64,000 nt of DNA from Gautieria morchelliformis (taxonomy: Eukaryota; Basidiomycota; Agaricomycetes; Gomphales; Gomphaceae), in NCBI GenBank assembly GCA_015179125.1, contig WHVA01000165.1, positions 1-64,000 of the forward strand, given 5' to 3'. The notes below the pieces were generated by a model. It was not told where the DNA came from, searched no databases, and saw nothing but the letters and a program-made list of their open reading frames with translations. Positions 9,346-19,697 of this stretch are shown piece by piece (the first letter of the stretch is position 1; each line of letters starts with the position of its first letter). Made by a program: the position numbers and the translations under genes.

Positions 9346-11127
9346 CAGCTGTCCAACTCCTGCAGCCCTCACCGCTTGTTGTAGTGTCGATCCGCATCCC
9401 TGAACGCGCCTGCTCCACTCGACTCATCTAACGGTTTGCTGCAGATCGTCGGTATGGCTACACAACAACTCTTGGTGGAATCACGCAACACTGCTTTCCT
9501 TGCAGTCGAATATCAACTCCAAACATTGGGGGAAGTGGTGATATATATGACTTCTCCAGAATCTGTCAACTCACACGCATATACACAGCAAATCTTATGC
9601 CCTACTCTTGGCTCGAATCCCCTCCCATGCCAGCACCATCTCCCACGCCGCTTCGCTGGATAACGAAGGCCAGCTAACCGCCACTACAAGCCGAAACGAA
9701 CTATACAGCAAAGAAAATGATGATGCAACGTATTACCCCAGCAAAACATCCAATTCACTGCAGTAAGGAGTATTCATTCATCTACTAAGCATAACGATTA
9801 TTTGACATTTTCGGCTGCTCAGGAACTTGTTCTCTATTAACTATTGCCTTGCCAATCAGGAAGCGAAGGGCAGGTCAACGAGGGGTGGCGTCAAAGAAGC
9901 ATTCACGAAGCTCTCAGAAGCAGAGAAGGAGGTGAGTTAAAAGCCTTATTCTGTTATGCCAGTGTCTCATCTAGGTACAGTTCTACAGTGAACTCAGCAA
10001 AACGAACAAGTCACGCAAGATATCGCCCATCAAACACTCACTTCGCATTACATTGGTGTGTATATCTCTCATTTTATTGTGTTGCTTTCTCATTTGTTTC
10101 AGTCTTTTCTTTCTAGCCATTGGACGTGGTACAGGTGGACGCAGAGCGGAGGGATCGGTTCCGGGACGCGCGGTGCAGGTGGATGCAGAGCAGAGGGATC
10201 GGTGCTGGGGCGTGGGGTACAGGTGGAGGACCGGGAATCGGTTCTGGGGCACGCGGTGCAGGTGGACGCAGAGCATGGAGGGATCGGTTGTGTACATGTA
10301 CCAGCAGTTGTACACATACGGCAATACAGAAAAAATCGGTTTTATTCTGCTATCTACCGGGGAGAACATCGCTACACATCTCACAGCGACTCTGCGCATC
10401 TCTCAGCCGAACAAAATATCGGTTATAGTTCCATTTCTCGGTTTGTGGCGGTTCTCACATGTAGCGCTTATTTTACAGATATTTACAGCTACGCGCAGCC
10501 CTAATTCGAGCCGATTTCCACTGGGCCTGAGGCCTGAATGTGTGAATGGGGTCAAGCACAACCTGCCGGGCGGTCAAAGTGACGACTAAGCAAGCGGCCT
10601 GCAGTGGAACTCACCTAGTGTAAGGTTGTACCTACCTAGAGAGAGAGAGAGAGAGAGAGTATCAATTAGAGTGCTCGAAGCGCCGGGCGCTTATGGTGCA
10701 CTTAAGCTACAGGATAGTGTAACTGCCCTAGTGTAAGAGGTAGAATAAAATAGGAATGGAGGTGTGTGAAAGCAACAGAATCTAGGTGCGCCCGCAGATG
10801 CGCTTGGCCCCTGGCAGGGCTGGAGACACGGCTCTAAACCTGTCGCGCTTCATTGTTTATCTAGGGGGATGGGTTGCATCCCCGGACTTCTGTCTCTTGC
10901 TGCAGAGGGATCCCACTACTGGTCCCCCAGTAGCGGTCAAAACTCCCCGCATCTCCGGCGCATGCAGCCTGCGGGCACGCTATCTAGGAATAAGAAGGGG
11001 GGGGGGGGGGGGGGGGGTGGCAGACGTGCAGAGCAGAAAGGGAAAGACTATCAGTGGGACTGGGGTGTAACTAGGTTGGCCGGGGAGGCACTTGAGGGCC
11101 AATCCCTCATGGTGAGAATTCGGCAGA
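9346..11127. other. Unassigned DNA between Helitron F and gypsy element D
   Basis: I recognise no gene here. A 75-codon frame at 9436-9663 (ATG at 9454) has no domain I know. The region contains a 44-bp minisatellite (10128-10290), a GA tract of about 20 bp near 10639 and a run of 21 G at 10997-11017. Confidence 0.4.
10128..10290. repeat. 44-bp minisatellite, about four units
   Basis: Units start with GGTACAGGTGGACGCAGAGC or GGTGCAGGTGGATGCAGAGC at about 10128, 10172, 10216 (a 39-bp variant) and 10255. Each ends in GGGATCGGTT plus a GC-rich tail. Confidence 0.75.
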
Positions 11128-11589
11128 AAGAGTGCTGGAATGGCTCCGGGAGTACAACCTGTGTCTCAAGCCAGAAAAGTGCGAATTTGAGCGGACGTGG
11201 ATAGAGTATCTTGGGGTGATTGTGTCAGAGGGAAAGGTGGAAATGGACCCAGTCAAAGTTTCCGGTGTATCGGATTGGCCTGTGCCGCGGAACAAGAAGG
11301 AGGTCCAGTCCTTCATTGGGTTTGTCAATTTCTACCGGTGGTTCATCAAGGACTTCTCCTGCCATGCCCATGCCCTCTTCTACCTCACCAAGAAGGAGGT
11401 TGGGTGGTGGTGGGGAGAGCCGGAACAGGCCTCCTTTGACAAACTCAAGGAGCTGATCACATCTGCCCCGGTCCTGATCTTTCCCGACGACTCTCGCCCT
11501 TATTGAGTTGAGGCGGATTCTTCCGACACAGCTACCGGAGCGGTCTTGTCGCAACAGTCATCGGAAGATGGTGGGGGGTGGCATCCGAT

Positions 11590-12436
11590 TCGCAAGGACC
11601 AGGCGGGCCGCTCCGAGGGCTGTGATCATCGTGTGCGTCGGAATGAAGTGGGACACCTTGCTTACCAAGTCCACGACGTTCATGATCGCGTCGTAGCCAT
11701 GAGACTCTTGGTTCGGAGACAAAGGTCACATGTCTTTACGTACTGTCCAATGTAGCGGGACATCCGAGGCCACCAGTAGTTCTGAGCCACTAACTCCAGC
11801 GTCTTCCACCTGCCAGCATGCCCAGCGACCCGTGTGTCATGGTGCTGGGACACGATGCGGCGGCGGAGGTCCGCCCCACTTGGAACATAGACCTTGCCTC
11901 TGAAGTGGAGCAGCCCATCACGTTCCGACCATTCCGCTGCCCATACAGACCGTGAGTGCCCTTTCCGAAGTTCCTCCACTGCCTTCGCCACCGACTCCTC
12001 CTTCTCTCCATTCCGGTACTGCCTCCAGATGTCCCAGAGCATTTCCGCTTCTGCCCCAACTGCAGTCACTCCTTCGAGGGCGCGGATTGCAAAGAGACTT
12101 GGGCGGAGTAGTGTCATATCAGTGTTGTCTCCACTTCCGCTTCCATGATCCGCACGGCGGGATAGGGCATTGGGCTTGCCCATGGTGCGGCCGGGCCGGT
12201 GGTGGAGCATGAAGTCGAACCGGGACAGGTGTAGGGACCACCGTGCTTGTCCTCGGTTCAACTTCTTAGACATGCGGAAGTACTCGAGGTTCTTGTGGTC
12301 TGTCCAGATCTCAAATGGGCATAGAGCACCCTCGAGGAAGTGTCGCCACTCCTCCAGTGCTCGGATGATTGCCAGCATCTCCTTGTCGTGGATCTCATAG
12401 TTCTGCTCGACCGGACTAAGGCTTTTAGAGAAGAAG
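11590..12436 (-). pseudogene. Inverted block of element D pol (RNase H to integrase core)
   Basis: Read on the minus strand from 12436: FFSKSLSPVEQNYEIHDKEM, DHKNLEYFRMSKKLN, RPGRTMGKPNALSRR, the integrase zinc region (HHDTRVAGHAGRWKT, CDLCLRTK) and, after a small deletion near 11695, YDAIMNVVDLVSKVSHFIPT. These are the residues missing from the plus strand between HPI (about 11589) and LHGLPMQVVSDQG (12437). So about 850 bp was flipped in place with little or no loss. Confidence 0.85.
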
Positions 12437-13294
12437 TTGCATGGGCTCCCAATGCAAGTCGTTTCCGACCAAGGTCCGCAGTTTGTCACGGAACTGACTT
12501 GGGAACTCTACCGCCTGCTTGGCATAAAGCTGGCTACCACCACAGCATACCATCCGCAGGGCAACGGACAGACGGAACGGGTCAATCAGGAGTTGGAGCA
12601 ATATCTCTGCCTCTTTGTCAATGAGAGGCAGGATGACTGGGATGAGTTACTTCCACTGGCGGAATTCCAATACAACAACCATGTACATTCCGCCACACAA
12701 CAGACTCCCTTCATGCTTGACTCCGGAAGACACCCGCGGATGGGCTTCGAGCCATGCCAGGCAGAGTCCTGACTCGAGACAGTCAATGAGTTCTGAGACC
12801 GCATGGACTCCACCCTTTCGGAAGCCAAGTCGGCCCTTGCAAAGGCCAAGGATGACATGGCAAGGTACTACAACCAACGCTGGGTTCCTGCCCCAGAGTA
12901 CCAAGTTGGAGACAAGGTGTATCTAGATGCAAGTGACATCCGCACCACGCGCCCTTCGCAGAAGCTTGCCCACCGCTCCCTTGGGCCCTTCACAGTGATG
13001 CGGAGGGTTGGACGGAATGCATACCGCCTCTGACTTCCGATGTCCATGTCCCACATCCACCCCGTCTTCAACGTGGTGAAGTTACTCCCTACTCTTGAGG
13101 ACCCAATTCCAGGTCGGAAGGCTCGTCCGCCACCTCCACCGGAAATTGTAGATGGGGAAGAGCACTATGTGGTGGAACGGATCCTGGACAGCCAGTTTGT
13201 GCGAGGACGACTCCAATTCCTTGTGAAATGGGAAGGGTATGGGTATGAGGAGAATTCATGGGTCCCAGAGCAAGATGTCTCTGCTCCAGACAAA

Positions 13295-14833
13295 TGTCAA
13301 GATTGGTTTTCAGGCGTTAATATCGTGTATTAGTGAACACAGCGAATGCCCAAATAACTTGTGCGAATAAGTATGCCGTTCGGCGAATAGATGAACCAAT
13401 GAATGTTCACAAGGTAAGAGGGTTTGCCTAAATGGGGCTCACCCTATCTACAGTCGTAGCGAAATAGCCCGTGACTCTTGACGATATAACGTGCAAGGTC
13501 TCACGGAAGGGCTGCCTAAGTCTCAACAATCCCTTCGCTGGCGAAGGTGCTCCTTCAGAGCCCTTTTCCAACAGCCCAGAAAATGGTTCGAAAGCTACGG
13601 TAACGAAGATGAAGTATGAGAACTCACCAGTGATGCCTAAGTCCTTTGCTAGTCAAAGATGGGAATGTCCAACAGAAGGCTTAAGATGATGACCACGGCG
13701 AGGTCAAAGCTGCACAAGATGAACGACGTATGATAATTGAACTGGGGAATATACATGTGAATGTAAACTGTAGAGGACAGGAATTATAGGCAGTAGGTAT
13801 GGACTTCTTGCTCAAAAGAATAGACTAGAAATTAATTCACTCTCTCAGTGAATTTAGTTGTCACTGTAAGTATATTATACACTACCTAGAAATTAATTCA
13901 CTACAGAGGATTTCTAGGTCAATAAATCGAAAGAACACTAGACTAATTTACTTGCCTCTCTCAGTGAATTTAGTTGTCACTGAGAGAGGGGGAAATCTGT
14001 TTCACTGCGCATGTACTACTACCCGGCCCTTTAGCGCCCAAGAGCTCGCGCGTCGAAGTCATTTCAGACTCCGCTGGGTGCAGCCGCTTGTGAAAATAGA
14101 AATAACAAGATGAAATGGAGAAGTAAGGAGTGACTGGAAAATTTCGAAAATAATCAGAGAAATGGGTGCATGGTACAAGAACAATGTGAGAAGAGATTGA
14201 AACACCATACAGCAAATCGAATATATTATGCTTGATTTTGGTGCAGGAGCATAAATGCACCCAACATAAACTACTTATATCGAATGCTCGTAAGGTATCA
14301 GCGAATAGGAAAGGGGCCATTGTGAGTCAGGGTTGGATAGGGGTGCGTGGTCATGATACTAGGTAGATGGAATAAACATACAATAGAGTGGGGGAAGAAT
14401 GCGAACATGAAACGATGGAGAATAAAGGGAGCGAAGGCACTTATGGATGGACAAAACCATGTCTTGGGACCCGCATACACGCTACCCTGCACGGGCTCTT
14501 CGTTTACTGGGTTGATCCCGCACGGCTTATGGAAGAGACGTCCTGCGATCACAACTTGGCCATACGAACGCCCAATGGGGTTGGATTAAGAAGATGATGG
14601 GGTTAATGATGAACCATCATGCCGGGTGAATGGTATCGATCATATTCGATGGCGTGCCTGCTGACGAAATGCGCGAGCAGCGAATAGCGGTTTGGAGAAT
14701 GGGGCGAATAGCGGGTAGAGTGGACGTAGAGGGGAAGTGGTCAGTAGGTGCGGCGAACTCTGGCGAAGATGCTAGGGGGTGACGAGGGGGAACATAGACG
14801 TAGCGCGGTAGGAGAAATAAACTGGTCGTGACA
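13295..14833 (-). mobile_element. Solo LTR, family LTR-2, with nested LTR-3
   Basis: Plus-strand edges are TGTCAAGATTGG and GGTCGTGACA. It is flanked by ACAAA at 13290-13294 and 14834-14838, a perfect 5-bp target duplication. Orientation is set by comparison with the LTRs of element A. Without the 503 bp of nested LTR-3 plus its duplication it is about 1.04 kb. Confidence 0.9.
13769..14266. mobile_element. Solo LTR, family LTR-3, nested in LTR-2
   Basis: Starts TGTAGAGGACAGG and ends TGCACCCAACA, 498 bp, flanked by TAAAC on both sides (13764-13768 and 14267-14271). It holds internal repeats of CTCTCAGTGAATTTAGTTG. A second copy of the family is at 37178-37665, also inside an LTR-2. No coding element of this family is in the window. 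Confidence 0.9.
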
Positions 14834-14951
14834 ACAAACTCCGCGAGTTCTATAGGACACACCCTGGTGCCCCTCGCCGAATCTGCTCACTGGCATTTCA
14901 ATCCCTCGTGTCCCATGCTTCGAGGACACAGCAAGCTAGAGGGGGGGGTGA

Positions 14952-15382
14952 TGTCAGGGGACACCCTGTTTTCCATTTCCAGTTCCGACACCACACCCAG
15001 TTCCAAATCCATTTCTGACTTCGCTTCCGGTTCCCATTCCATCTCCGCCTCCGCTTTCGGAAATGATTCCGCTCCAGGGAGGACTTCCACTGGTTCTGTT
15101 TGCCTTGCCAGTTCCACCCCAATTTCCGACTTCCACTCTCGGAACAGTGTCGGAAATCAAGCGACTCGTGTAATGGGTGGCATCAAGGGTCGATCAAGGG
15201 TCAGGGAGGTCAGGGGGATGCAGGGTTGATGGCGGGTGCCAAGTGTTGTCCCTTGCTGCGCAGCATAGTATAATACGGGCTCGCTGACATTGGGGGCCCT
15301 TAGACTTTTCTCTTTGGATTTCCCCTTGTGAGTCAGTTGTGTGGTAGTGTGATCTCCACAACTAGCCAGGGTTGCCCTTACA
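14952..15382 (+). mobile_element. 3' LTR of gypsy element D (LTR-1)
   Basis: 431 bp from TGTCAGGGGACACC to GGTTGCCCTTACA, preceded by the polypurine tract. A TATAATACGG box is near 15269. The duplication partner of the flank CCTAT is not found, because the 5' end of the element is gone. Confidence 0.85.
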
Positions 15383-16307
15383 CCTATGTCATCTCTGTTC
15401 GTCCTTCGTCACATTCGCCAAACAACTATTCGCTGCTTGCATCATTCGCCAGCAGGCACACCATCAAACACGATCAACGTCCCCTACCTGGTATGTCGCC
15501 TTGTCACTGGTGCCATCAGCTTCTCGATCCAACCCCTTTGGGTGTTCATCTGGCCAGGATGCATTCGCGGGACGTCCCATCCGTAGGTCGTGTGGGATCA
15601 ACCCAGCAGACCAAGAGTCCGTGCAGGGTAGCATGGATGCAGGTCCCAAGACATGGTTTTGTACATAGGTGCCTTCGCCACCTTTACTCTCCGTCGTTTC
15701 ATGTTCGCCCTCCTCCCTCACTCTATTGTATGTTTATTTCATCTATTTTGTATCATGACTGCGCACTCCTATCCAACCATGACTCATGATGGCCTCTTTC
15801 CTATTCGCTGTTACCATACGAGCATTCAATATAAGTAGTTCAAATTCGCATGTATATTCCTCAGTTCAATTATCATATGTCCATCTTGTGCAAACTTGAC
15901 CTCGCTGTGATCATCGTCTTGAGCCTTCTCCTGGAGATTTCTATCTTCGACCAGAAAAGGACTTAGGCATCACTGGTGAGTTCTCATACTTCATCTTCGT
16001 TACCTTAGCCTTCGAACTATTTTCTGTGCTGTCAGCGAAGGGCTCCAAAGGAGCACCTTCGCCAGCGAAGGGATTGTCGCTACTTAGACAGCCCTTCCAT
16101 GACACCTTGTACATTACATCGTCAAGTGCCACGGGCTATTTCGCTACAACTGTAGATAGGGCGAGCTCCGTTTGGGCAACCCTGTTACCTTGTGAACATT
16201 TGTTGGTCCACCTATTCGCCGAACGGCATACTTATTCGCACAAGTTATTCGGGCATTCGCTGTGTTCACTAATACATGATATTAACGCCTAAAAACTAAT
16301 CTTGACA
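15383..16307 (+). mobile_element. LTR-2 fragment, 5'-truncated
   Basis: Matches LTR-2 from its interior (CTGTTCGTCCTTCGTCAC) to the natural end CTAATCTTGACA. It abuts the end of LTR-1 directly. The first 100-200 bp of the LTR are missing. Confidence 0.75.
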
Positions 16308-16530
16308 GCCAGCTCGTGATTGAGCTGAGCGTGGGTGAGCGGTCGTGGTACTGTGGCCCTCATGTGGTTGGTCTCCAGGACCTTTTGTTGGCCCTCCTGA
16401 GTGGTGGCACTGAATGCCGCGCCGGCGAGGCTGCGTTGAATGTACTGTTGAATGTGCGCCACTCGTTCCTGAGTGATGCTGGGGTAGTGGGCCAGCCATC
16501 GCATGATCTTGGCAAGCAGGATGTCGGGGC
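16308..16530 (-). other. Short coding-like fragment between two opposed LTR-2 copies
   Basis: The minus strand reads MRWLAHYPSITQERVAHIQQ and LAGAAFSATTQEGQQKVLET in one open frame that runs into the flanking LTR. Composition is protein-like, but I do not recognise it. It may be a remnant of an LTR-2 element's internal region. The LTRs on its two sides are in inverted orientation. Confidence 0.35.
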
Positions 16531-17515
16531 TGTCAAGATTGGATTTTGGGCGTTAATATTGCATGTTAGTGGCGAATGCCTGAATAGCATGTGCAATCTA
16601 GCGAATCGCCCAGTGAATAGTACCGAAGAGGTAACGGTTAAGAAGTAAGAGGGTTACTCGAAAGGAATTCACCCTGATCTACAGTCGTAGCAAAATAGCC
16701 CGTGACACTTATGATGTAACATGCAAGGTGCCATGGAAAGGTTGTTTAAGTAGCAACAATCCTTTTGTTGGCGAAGGTGCTCCTTCAGAGCCCTTTGCCG
16801 ACAGTGCAGGTAATAGTACTAAGCCTAAGGTAACGAAGATGAAATATGAGAACTCACCAGTGATGCCTAAGTCTTCTTCTGGTCGAAGATCGAAATCTAC
16901 AGGAGAAGTCTCAAGACGATAGTCACAGTGAGGTCAAGTATGCACAAGATGGACGTATGATAATTAAACTGGAGAATATACATGCAAATATAGACTACTT
17001 ATACTGAGTGCTCATACGGTGCTAGCAAATAGGAAAGAGGCCGTCTTGAGTCAGGGTTGGATGGGGGTGTGCAGTCAGGATATAAATGAATGAAACACAT
17101 ATACAATAGAATGAAAGAGGAGTGTGAACATGAAACGAAGGAGAGGAAAGAGGGAAAAGGTACCAACCATGCCTTGAGACCTGCATACATGTTACCCTGC
17201 ACAGACTCTTGGTCTGCTGGGTTGATCCCACATGATCTACGGGTAGGACGACCTGCGAATGCATTCCGGCCATAGGAACACCCAAAGGCGGTTGAGTCGA
17301 GAAGATGATGGGAGCAGTGATGAACCATCAATCCGGGTAAAGGATGTCGATCGTGTTTGATGGCATGCCTGCTGGCAAATGGTGTGAGTAGCGAATGGTC
17401 ATTTGGCGAATGTGGTGAATAGTGAATGGAGCAAAGAGTGAATGGAGCGAAGCTGTGCCAACATGGAGAGGGAAAACTGGGATAGCTGGGTACAAGAAAT
17501 AAACGAGTCATGACA
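16531..17515 (-). mobile_element. LTR-2 copy, diverged
   Basis: Plus-strand edges TGTCAAGATTGG and GAGTCATGACA, about 985 bp. Flanks GGGGC and GCCTG do not form a target duplication. A 94-bp mosaic stretch (17516-17609) separates it from the LTR of element A. Part of that stretch repeats LTR-2 sequence, and its last 23 bp resemble LTR-5 near 40803. Confidence 0.75.
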
Positions 17516-17609
17516 GCCTGCACCTCCTTGTGATTCATGATACGACCAGTGATGAACCATCAATCCGGGTAAAGGATGTTGATCATGAATACGCTTGGAC
17601 CCCGATAGT

Positions 17610-18641
17610 TGTCAGGATTGGTTTTTAGGCGTTAATATCGTGTATTAGTGAACACAACGAATGCCCGAATAACTTGTGCGAATAAGTATGCCGTTCGGCG
17701 AATAAGTGAACCGATGAATGTTCACAAAACAAAGGGGTTGCCCGAACGGGGCTCGCCCTGTCTACAGTCGTAGCGAAACAGCTCGCAGCACTTGATGACG
17801 TAATGTGCAAGATATCGCAGAAGGGCTGTCTAAGTTTCGACGGTCCCTTCGCTGGAGAAGGTGCTCCTTCGGAGCCCTTCGCCAACAGCACAGAAAGTAG
17901 TTCGAAGGCTAAGGTAACGAAGACGAAGTATGAGAACTCACCAGTGATGCCTAAGTCCTTGGCTGGTCGAAGATAGAAATCTTCAAGGAGAGGCTCAAGA
18001 CGATGATCACAGCGAGGTCAAGTTTGCACAAGATGGACGACGTATGATAATTGAACTGGGGAATATACATGTGAATGTAAACTACTTATATCGAATGCTC
18101 GTAAGGTATCAGTGAATAGGAAAGAGGCTGTCACAAGTCAGGGTTGGATAGGGGTGCGCAGTCATGGTACTAAGGAGATGGAATAAACATACAATAGAGT
18201 GAGGGGAGAATGCGAACATGAAACGACGGAGAGTAAAAGGGGGCGAAGGCACTTATGGACAAAACCATGTCCTGGGACCCGCATACATGCTACCCTGCAC
18301 GGACTCTTCGTTTACTGGGTTGATCCCACACGACCTATGGAAGGAACACCCTGCGAACGCACTTTGGCCATACTAACACCCAATGGGGTTGGATTAAGAA
18401 GATGATGGGGCTAATGATGAACCATCATGCCGGGTGATTGGTATCGATCATATTTGATGGCATGGCTGCTGGCGAAATGCGCGAGTAGTGAATAGCGGTT
18501 CGGAGGATGGGGCGAACAGCGAGTAGGGTAGACGTAGAGGAGGAGTGGTCGGTAGGTGCGGCGAACTCTGACGAAGATGCTAGGGAGTGACGAGGGGGAA
18601 CATGGAGGTAGCGCGGTAGGAGAAATAAACCGGTCATGACA
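17610..18641 (-). mobile_element. 3' LTR of gypsy element A (LTR-2)
   Basis: Plus-strand edges TGTCAGGATTGG and CGGTCATGACA, 1032 bp. The polypurine tract lies next to it at 18644-18653. The 5' LTR at 24132 shares its TGTCAGGATTGG edge and GGCGTTAATATCG. Confidence 0.85.
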
Positions 18642-18853
18642 GTACCCCCCTCCTAGCTTCAGAGTCCAACGACACTGCGTCTTATGGTGGGGTGGAACCG
18701 TTAAGGACGTAATGGGTCCCCCGATGGGATCTCTGAAGTCTGGGCCCTGCGTAGCTGCGTGGTCCGTGCACAACTTCTTTTTCTGTTTAAAAAGGCGGCG
18801 CGGAACGGGGTTTTGGGGCCCAACTAAGCACCCCAGCCAAGAGTCCTGCCTTT

Positions 18854-19271
18854 ATGACGACACCTGGTTACTCAGCTCTCCTCGATCAATTGCAGGTTGT
18901 GTCGAGGGTTAGGCCGGAGCTTCGGGGAGAGTCACGAGGGGATGTGGAGCAGTGGTTGGTCGATGCGGCAGGGGTCCAAGTGAGTACCGGCCTTTTTCTT
19001 TATTAGTCTTCATTCGCTCAATGATGAGGTCTAGGAGGAGCTTCGGAAGATGCTGCAGGCCAAGGAGGTGGCCGACCAAACGTTCGAAAGGCCGTTCGAA
19101 GTAGACGAGCTGGCAAAGGAGATTCAAAAAACGAGGGTGTGGCTGGAGAGTTCGGCGTCGACATTGGAATCGTACCCGCAGAAGCGGATATTGACTCGAC
19201 TCCGGCTCCGATCTTTACGCTGACGTCGAAGGGGTGCGAAGGAAGGGAGGTGACTAGGGAGGACCCGGAAG
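18854..19271 (+). CDS. Opposite-strand ORF between integrase and 3' LTR of gypsy element A
   Basis: Transcribed against the element. ATG at 18854, exon 1 to 18979 (42 codons, MTTPGYSALLDQLQ, GDVEQWLVDAAGVQ), intron 18980-19034 (GTGAGTACCGG ... CTAG, 55 bp, phase 0), then exon 2 starting EELRKMLQAKEVADQ. The frame slips once at the A run 19124-19129. Past the slip it reads GVDIGIVPAEADID and TSKGCEGREVTREDPE, followed by a GTATGG donor near 19272 with GCTAAC and GCAG downstream. I recognise no domain. The position and the GTGAGTACCG donor parallel the antisense gene of element C (33752-34893). A real but decayed accessory gene is my best reading. Confidence 0.45.
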
Positions 19272-19697
19272 GTATGGTTTCCTCCTGTATTTTTGCGACG
19301 ACCATGCTAACTCGGTGATGCCTTCGGCGAAGTCCCCCACTCTGATTCGCAGTCGGCCGGGGGCATGCCTGAGTCGGTGAAAGCTGCAGAGCCTGTCAGG
19401 GTGAGGTGACTGCGCATCTGCTTCGCCCCTGATGGCGAAGTAGGAGGGCAAGGATAGCCAGGGGTGTGGTCAGGACGATGGCCAAGTATGATGCACAACC
19501 GGCGAGTACCCTTCGGAGCCATCGAGGGGGGGGCGAAGAGGTTGATGGGGAGCTTGGAGCGTCTGAAGAGGCGTTGGTTGCGGGTGTCGAATGAGTCGAA
19601 GGGAGTTGGGTGAGGATTGAGAGGAGGTTTAATTAGGGGAGTGGAACCTATAGGTAGAATGTGAACAGAGTATCGTTTTCTTGGGGTTGGTAAACGT

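Larger units (their letters stand above)
11128..14940 (+). pseudogene. Gypsy pol of element D: RT end, RNase H, integrase, chromodomain
   Basis: Seen in order: RT thumb (NLCLKPEKCEFE, VQSFIGFVNFYRWFIKDF), RNase H start (VEADSSDTATGAVLS), the inverted block, the integrase core end (VVSDQGPQFV, YHPQGNGQTERVNQELEQYL), the GPF-type C-terminal region (SLGPFTVMRRVGRNAYRL, IHPVFNVVKLLP) and a chromodomain (VERILDSQFVRGRLQFLVKW). In-frame TGA stops fall at 11504, 12770, 12794 and 13031, each where arginine fits. The last coding part (KLREFYRTHPGAP) continues after the solo LTR at 14839. The gene is dead, but the family assignment is secure. Confidence 0.85.
11128..15382 (+). mobile_element. Gypsy element D (family LTR-1), 5'-truncated, rearranged
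   Basis: Plus-strand order: end of reverse transcriptase, RNase H, integrase, chromodomain, polypurine tract (AGAGGGGGGGG, 14939-14948) and 3' LTR 14952-15382. Everything upstream of the RT thumb is missing. A block of pol is inverted (about 11590-12436), and an LTR-2 solo LTR with its own nested LTR-3 lies in the chromodomain end. It belongs to the same family as element B, because both carry LTR-1. Confidence 0.85.

Noticed and set aside
9605-9640. GGCTCGAATCCCC, resembling a tRNA B box
   Set aside because: No A box or cloverleaf can be built upstream.
10639-10660. GA microsatellite
   Set aside because: An ordinary simple repeat with no associated feature.
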